DNA from: Prevotella sp.
GTDB lineage: Bacteria > Bacteroidota > Bacteroidia > Bacteroidales > Bacteroidaceae
Length of the DNA stretch: 8,301 bases
NCBI GenBank assembly: GCA_021204605.1
Contig: JAJPZD010000268.1
Coordinates: forward strand, 1 to 8,301
Direction: 5' to 3'
Shown here one piece after another: positions 6,828-8,301 of this stretch; within the stretch, counting starts at the first letter, position 1, and each line of letters begins with the position of its first letter. The position numbers and the translations under genes are program-made. The notes under the pieces were generated by a model. That model saw only the letters and a program-made list of their open reading frames with translations. It was not told the DNA's origin and ran no database searches.

Positions 6828-7853
6828 CTATTTTGCGAGTACTGCGAGTATTGTTTTTAGTCTGAAATAGTCCAATGACATATACATCAGTCCTTTATAC
6901 GGATTGTTCGTGCCCCACGAGTTCTTGCAAATAAAATATTCCGCACCGGTATCGTCGTGTGCCAAGCCGACAATCTCCATGCAGTGGTCATCGGTAGTTG
7001 AGAAATCCTCAAATGTACGTTGCCGTGCCTCCTGCGTAACCTCAGTTCCGCTTTCTAATCTTGCCGTTCCTCGCTCAAACGAAAATCCCGGTTCGGTGAT
7101 GTCCCCCTCCCAGCACACGCAATGTCCAGACTGGATAGCGTTTTCCACACGGTCAACCAGCGTATCGATAGGCACATTATAAAACTTATATCCTCTCTTG
7201 TTGTCGGGCAGACTGAGAATGATGTCCTCATAGAATGGTTTGTGCGTGAACGATGTCAATGCCACATATTCGTCTTTCATGCACACGCTGTGAGCAAATT
7301 CAATGGGGGTGTATCTCACGCTGAACATATACACGTTGTTTGGCACGGGGTTTATGATGTCATCAAGTAAATCCTGCATACTTTTATTCAGAGATGGCAG
7401 CCCCCTGCGCTTTTGTGTTATCCCTTTGCTCGTTGCCGCCACTTTCCTGCTTACCACGTTGAAATTACAGTCAGAGTGATACGCCTCGTATGGCATAATT
7501 CCATATTCCTCTATCATATCAATGAGCATCGGAGCGACTCCTCGCAATGAAATAGTGTCACGACCTTGCGCGAAGTAATACCGTTCCGCCTCCTGCAGCA
7601 ACATCTTGCGCGCGATGTATGCCACAGACAGATTCACCGAGTCGCCCTGCATTATATGTTCGCTCTCAATGGTAGCCAACATAGCGTATGCCCAGCACAG
7701 ACTGCTTCTGCCCTGGTCTTTCACTGGCGTCATGCCGTTCAATACATCCACAGTGAAAACATCCTCGTTGTCTGCCACATTCTCATTGTCGCACGAACAA
7801 ACCAAAACGGTAATGAGAAGAGGAGATATAAAGAAAAACACACTCTTACACAT
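6828..7853 (-). CDS. Predicted lipoprotein cysteine peptidase of the papain (C1) fold
   Basis: The catalytic set of a C1 peptidase is complete (numbered from the chosen start, 341 residues). The oxyanion Gln47 is in PVKDQG, the nucleophile Cys53 is in LCWAYA, His290 is in DDHCMEIVG, and Asn311 is in KNSWGT. The spacing from Gln to Cys is six, as in papain. The segment from about 196 to 285, and the HxM...KNSWG style, recall C1B (bleomycin hydrolase/PepC-like) proteins rather than classical cathepsins; that placement is tentative. I chose the ATG at 7853 because it gives a compact lipoprotein signal: Lys3, a hydrophobic run, then LVCS-Cys21. Cys21 is followed by Asp-rich sequence (DNENVADNEDV), which in Bacteroidetes can mark export to the cell surface. 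In-frame ATGs at 7892, 7898 and 7997 exist; the longest start lies within repeat DNA and adds a hydrophilic stretch unlike a signal peptide. It likely degrades peptides in the envelope or outside the cell. Confidence 0.85.
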   Translation of the reverse strand: MCKSVFFFISPLLITVLVCSCDNENVADNEDVFTVDVLNGMTPVKDQGRSSLCWAYAMLATIESEHIMQGDSVNLSVAYIARKMLLQEAERYYFAQGRDTISLRGVAPMLIDMIEEYGIMPYEAYHSDCNFNVVSRKVAATSKGITQKRRGLPSLNKSMQDLLDDIINPVPNNVYMFSVRYTPIEFAHSVCMKDEYVALTSFTHKPFYEDIILSLPDNKRGYKFYNVPIDTLVDRVENAIQSGHCVCWEGDITEPGFSFERGTARLESGTEVTQEARQRTFEDFSTTDDHCMEIVGLAHDDTGAEYFICKNSWGTNNPYKGLMYMSLDYFRLKTILAVLAK

Positions 7854-7915
7854 TTGCAAGAGTGTACTATTAATTTGTAATGTACGAATCATTCCCATTG
7901 CAATCTCGCAAGTTC

Positions 7916-8059
7916 TCCCATAGGGGTAGAGGGGCTCTTTTTCATTTCTCCCATCCATTGTAGGGATAGAATTTATTCTGTCCGCCCCATACCCCATTAG
8001 GCAAAGTCTCCTAAAGGGGGATTTAGGGGTTTGATCTCCCCTAATAGGGGGTAGAAGGG
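7916..8059. repeat. G/C-tract intergenic repeat region
   Basis: Between the barrel gene and the peptidase gene lies a low-complexity stretch with alternating GGGG and CCCC tracts. A core TAGGG(G)TAGA recurs three times: TAGGGGTAGAGGGG at 7921-7934, TAGGGATAGA at 7961-7970, and TAGGGGGTAGAAGGG at 8045-8059. C-tract pieces such as CCCCATTAGG (7992-8001) and CCCCTAATAGGGG (8038-8050) alternate with them. Its look is that of the dispersed C/G-tract repeats seen between genes in Prevotella and relatives, but copy number elsewhere cannot be judged here. No gene is supported in 7854-8060. Confidence 0.6.
8000..8051 (-). other. Two adjacent stem-loops after the outer-membrane barrel gene
   Basis: In the minus-strand transcript, the first hairpin begins about 10 nt after the barrel gene stop. 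It pairs 8047-8051 with 8037-8041 around a 5-nt loop (8042-8046). The second pairs 8012-8017 with 8000-8005 (CCTAAA/TTTAGG) around a 6-nt C-rich loop. Neither is followed by a U-run, so intrinsic termination is not clear; 3'-end stabilisation or factor-dependent termination would also fit. Confidence 0.4.
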
Positions 8060-8060
8060 A

Positions 8061-8301
8061 CTAAAAATTCACACCGAAGTCGATATACAGACATCCGTTG
8101 TGTGCCGAGTCGAAGGAGTCGTGACTGATATTGGCGAGGCCGATGTCATATACGATGTCAACGTATGCAACATTGAATCCTATGCCACATCCGATACGCA
8201 GACCACCGTCAAAACGGCGGAACATATCCTTAGAGAATGAATGTATGTAAGTCCTGGCATCATAGTTCTTTGTCTTTCCTCCCACACCGCAGGCAAGGTA
8301 A
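8061..8301 (-). CDS. Outer-membrane beta-barrel protein (PorT-like), C-terminal part only
   Basis: The frame is open from the right window edge (first full codon at 8300-8298) to the TAG at 8061, giving the last 79 residues of a longer protein; an internal GTG at 8285 is not its start. The piece shows alternating polar/apolar strands with glycines and turns: a strand ending GVGGKTK, then RRFDGGLRIGCGIGF, then VDIVYDIGLANI, and a final strand LYIDFGVNF. Ending in an aromatic Phe with alternating hydrophobics is the classic outer-membrane barrel signature, and the pattern resembles PorT/OMP_b-brl_2 family proteins of Bacteroidetes. Function is unknown; such barrels include secretion components and general small porin-like proteins. 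It lies upstream of the peptidase gene on the same strand, 207 nt away. What looks like a stand-alone 74-residue ORF is this truncated gene. Confidence 0.7.
   Translation of the reverse strand, partial: YLACGVGGKTKNYDARTYIHSFSKDMFRRFDGGLRIGCGIGFNVAYVDIVYDIGLANISHDSFDSAHNGCLYIDFGVNF

Noticed and set aside
6793..6836. 8-bp inverted repeat GCAAAATA/TATTTTGC linking the ends of ispG and the peptidase gene, considered as a bidirectional terminator
   Set aside because: The arms are AT-rich, the loop is 28 nt, and no U-run follows on either strand, so the hairpin would be weak.
7566..7923. Plus-strand ORFs of 104-105 residues opposite the peptidase gene
   Set aside because: They are antisense to a gene with a complete catalytic motif set and show no recognisable domain or start context.
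8006..8059. G-quadruplex on the plus strand from four G tracts
   Set aside because: The middle loop is about 27 nt and includes a C tract that would pair with the adjacent G tract, so the hairpin is favoured.
8061..8285. Stand-alone 74-residue gene starting at a GTG
   Set aside because: The frame continues open to the window edge with barrel-like sequence (ending LACGVGGK), so this is the tail of a larger gene.

Overview
The window reads as chromosomal DNA from a Bacteroidales bacterium, most likely Prevotella-like. The reasons are the long three-domain form of IspG, -7 boxes of the Bacteroidetes type (TAnnTTTG) ahead of genes that lack clear Shine-Dalgarno sites, AT-rich spacers carrying TTCTTAA-type repeats, a Bacteroidetes-style lipoprotein cysteine protease and a PorT-like outer-membrane barrel. 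The genus is an inference from gene content and style; no rRNA gene is present.

Layout. (1) 129-1835 (+) is a Na+/phosphate cotransporter with a C-terminal PhoU-like domain, preceded by a leader of about 110 nt. (2) 1858-2040 (-) is a convergent gene for a 60-residue single-pass membrane protein with seven consecutive histidines near its N-terminus. (3) 2041-2205 is an AT-rich divergent promoter region. (4) 2206-4328 (+) holds rpoN (sigma-54), overlapping by ATGA a polytopic membrane protein that resembles PAP2 phosphatases. (5) After a 76-nt spacer made largely of a 7-bp tandem repeat come purE and ispG (4405-6801, +), 21 nt apart. (6) 6828-7853 (-) is a predicted lipoprotein papain-fold peptidase, convergent with ispG. 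(7) 7854-8060 is a spacer with G/C-tract repeats and two stem-loops. (8) 8061 to the right edge (-) is the C-terminal end of an outer-membrane beta-barrel protein.

The + strand genes from 2206 to 6801 are compatible with one transcript or with two (rpoN-PAP2 and purE-ispG). They combine housekeeping functions: alternative transcription initiation, envelope lipid or phosphate chemistry, purine synthesis and isoprenoid precursor synthesis. The two right-hand genes on the minus strand encode envelope proteins and could be co-transcribed, but the repeat-filled gap leaves this open.

Most of the window is ordinary core genome and I see no clear new multi-gene system. The items most worth a second look are the natural His7 membrane miniprotein, the heptamer repeat abutting the purE start codon, the altered PAP2 signature, the missing second conserved histidine in PurE, and the G/C-tract repeat that probably creates a false N-terminal extension on the peptidase gene.
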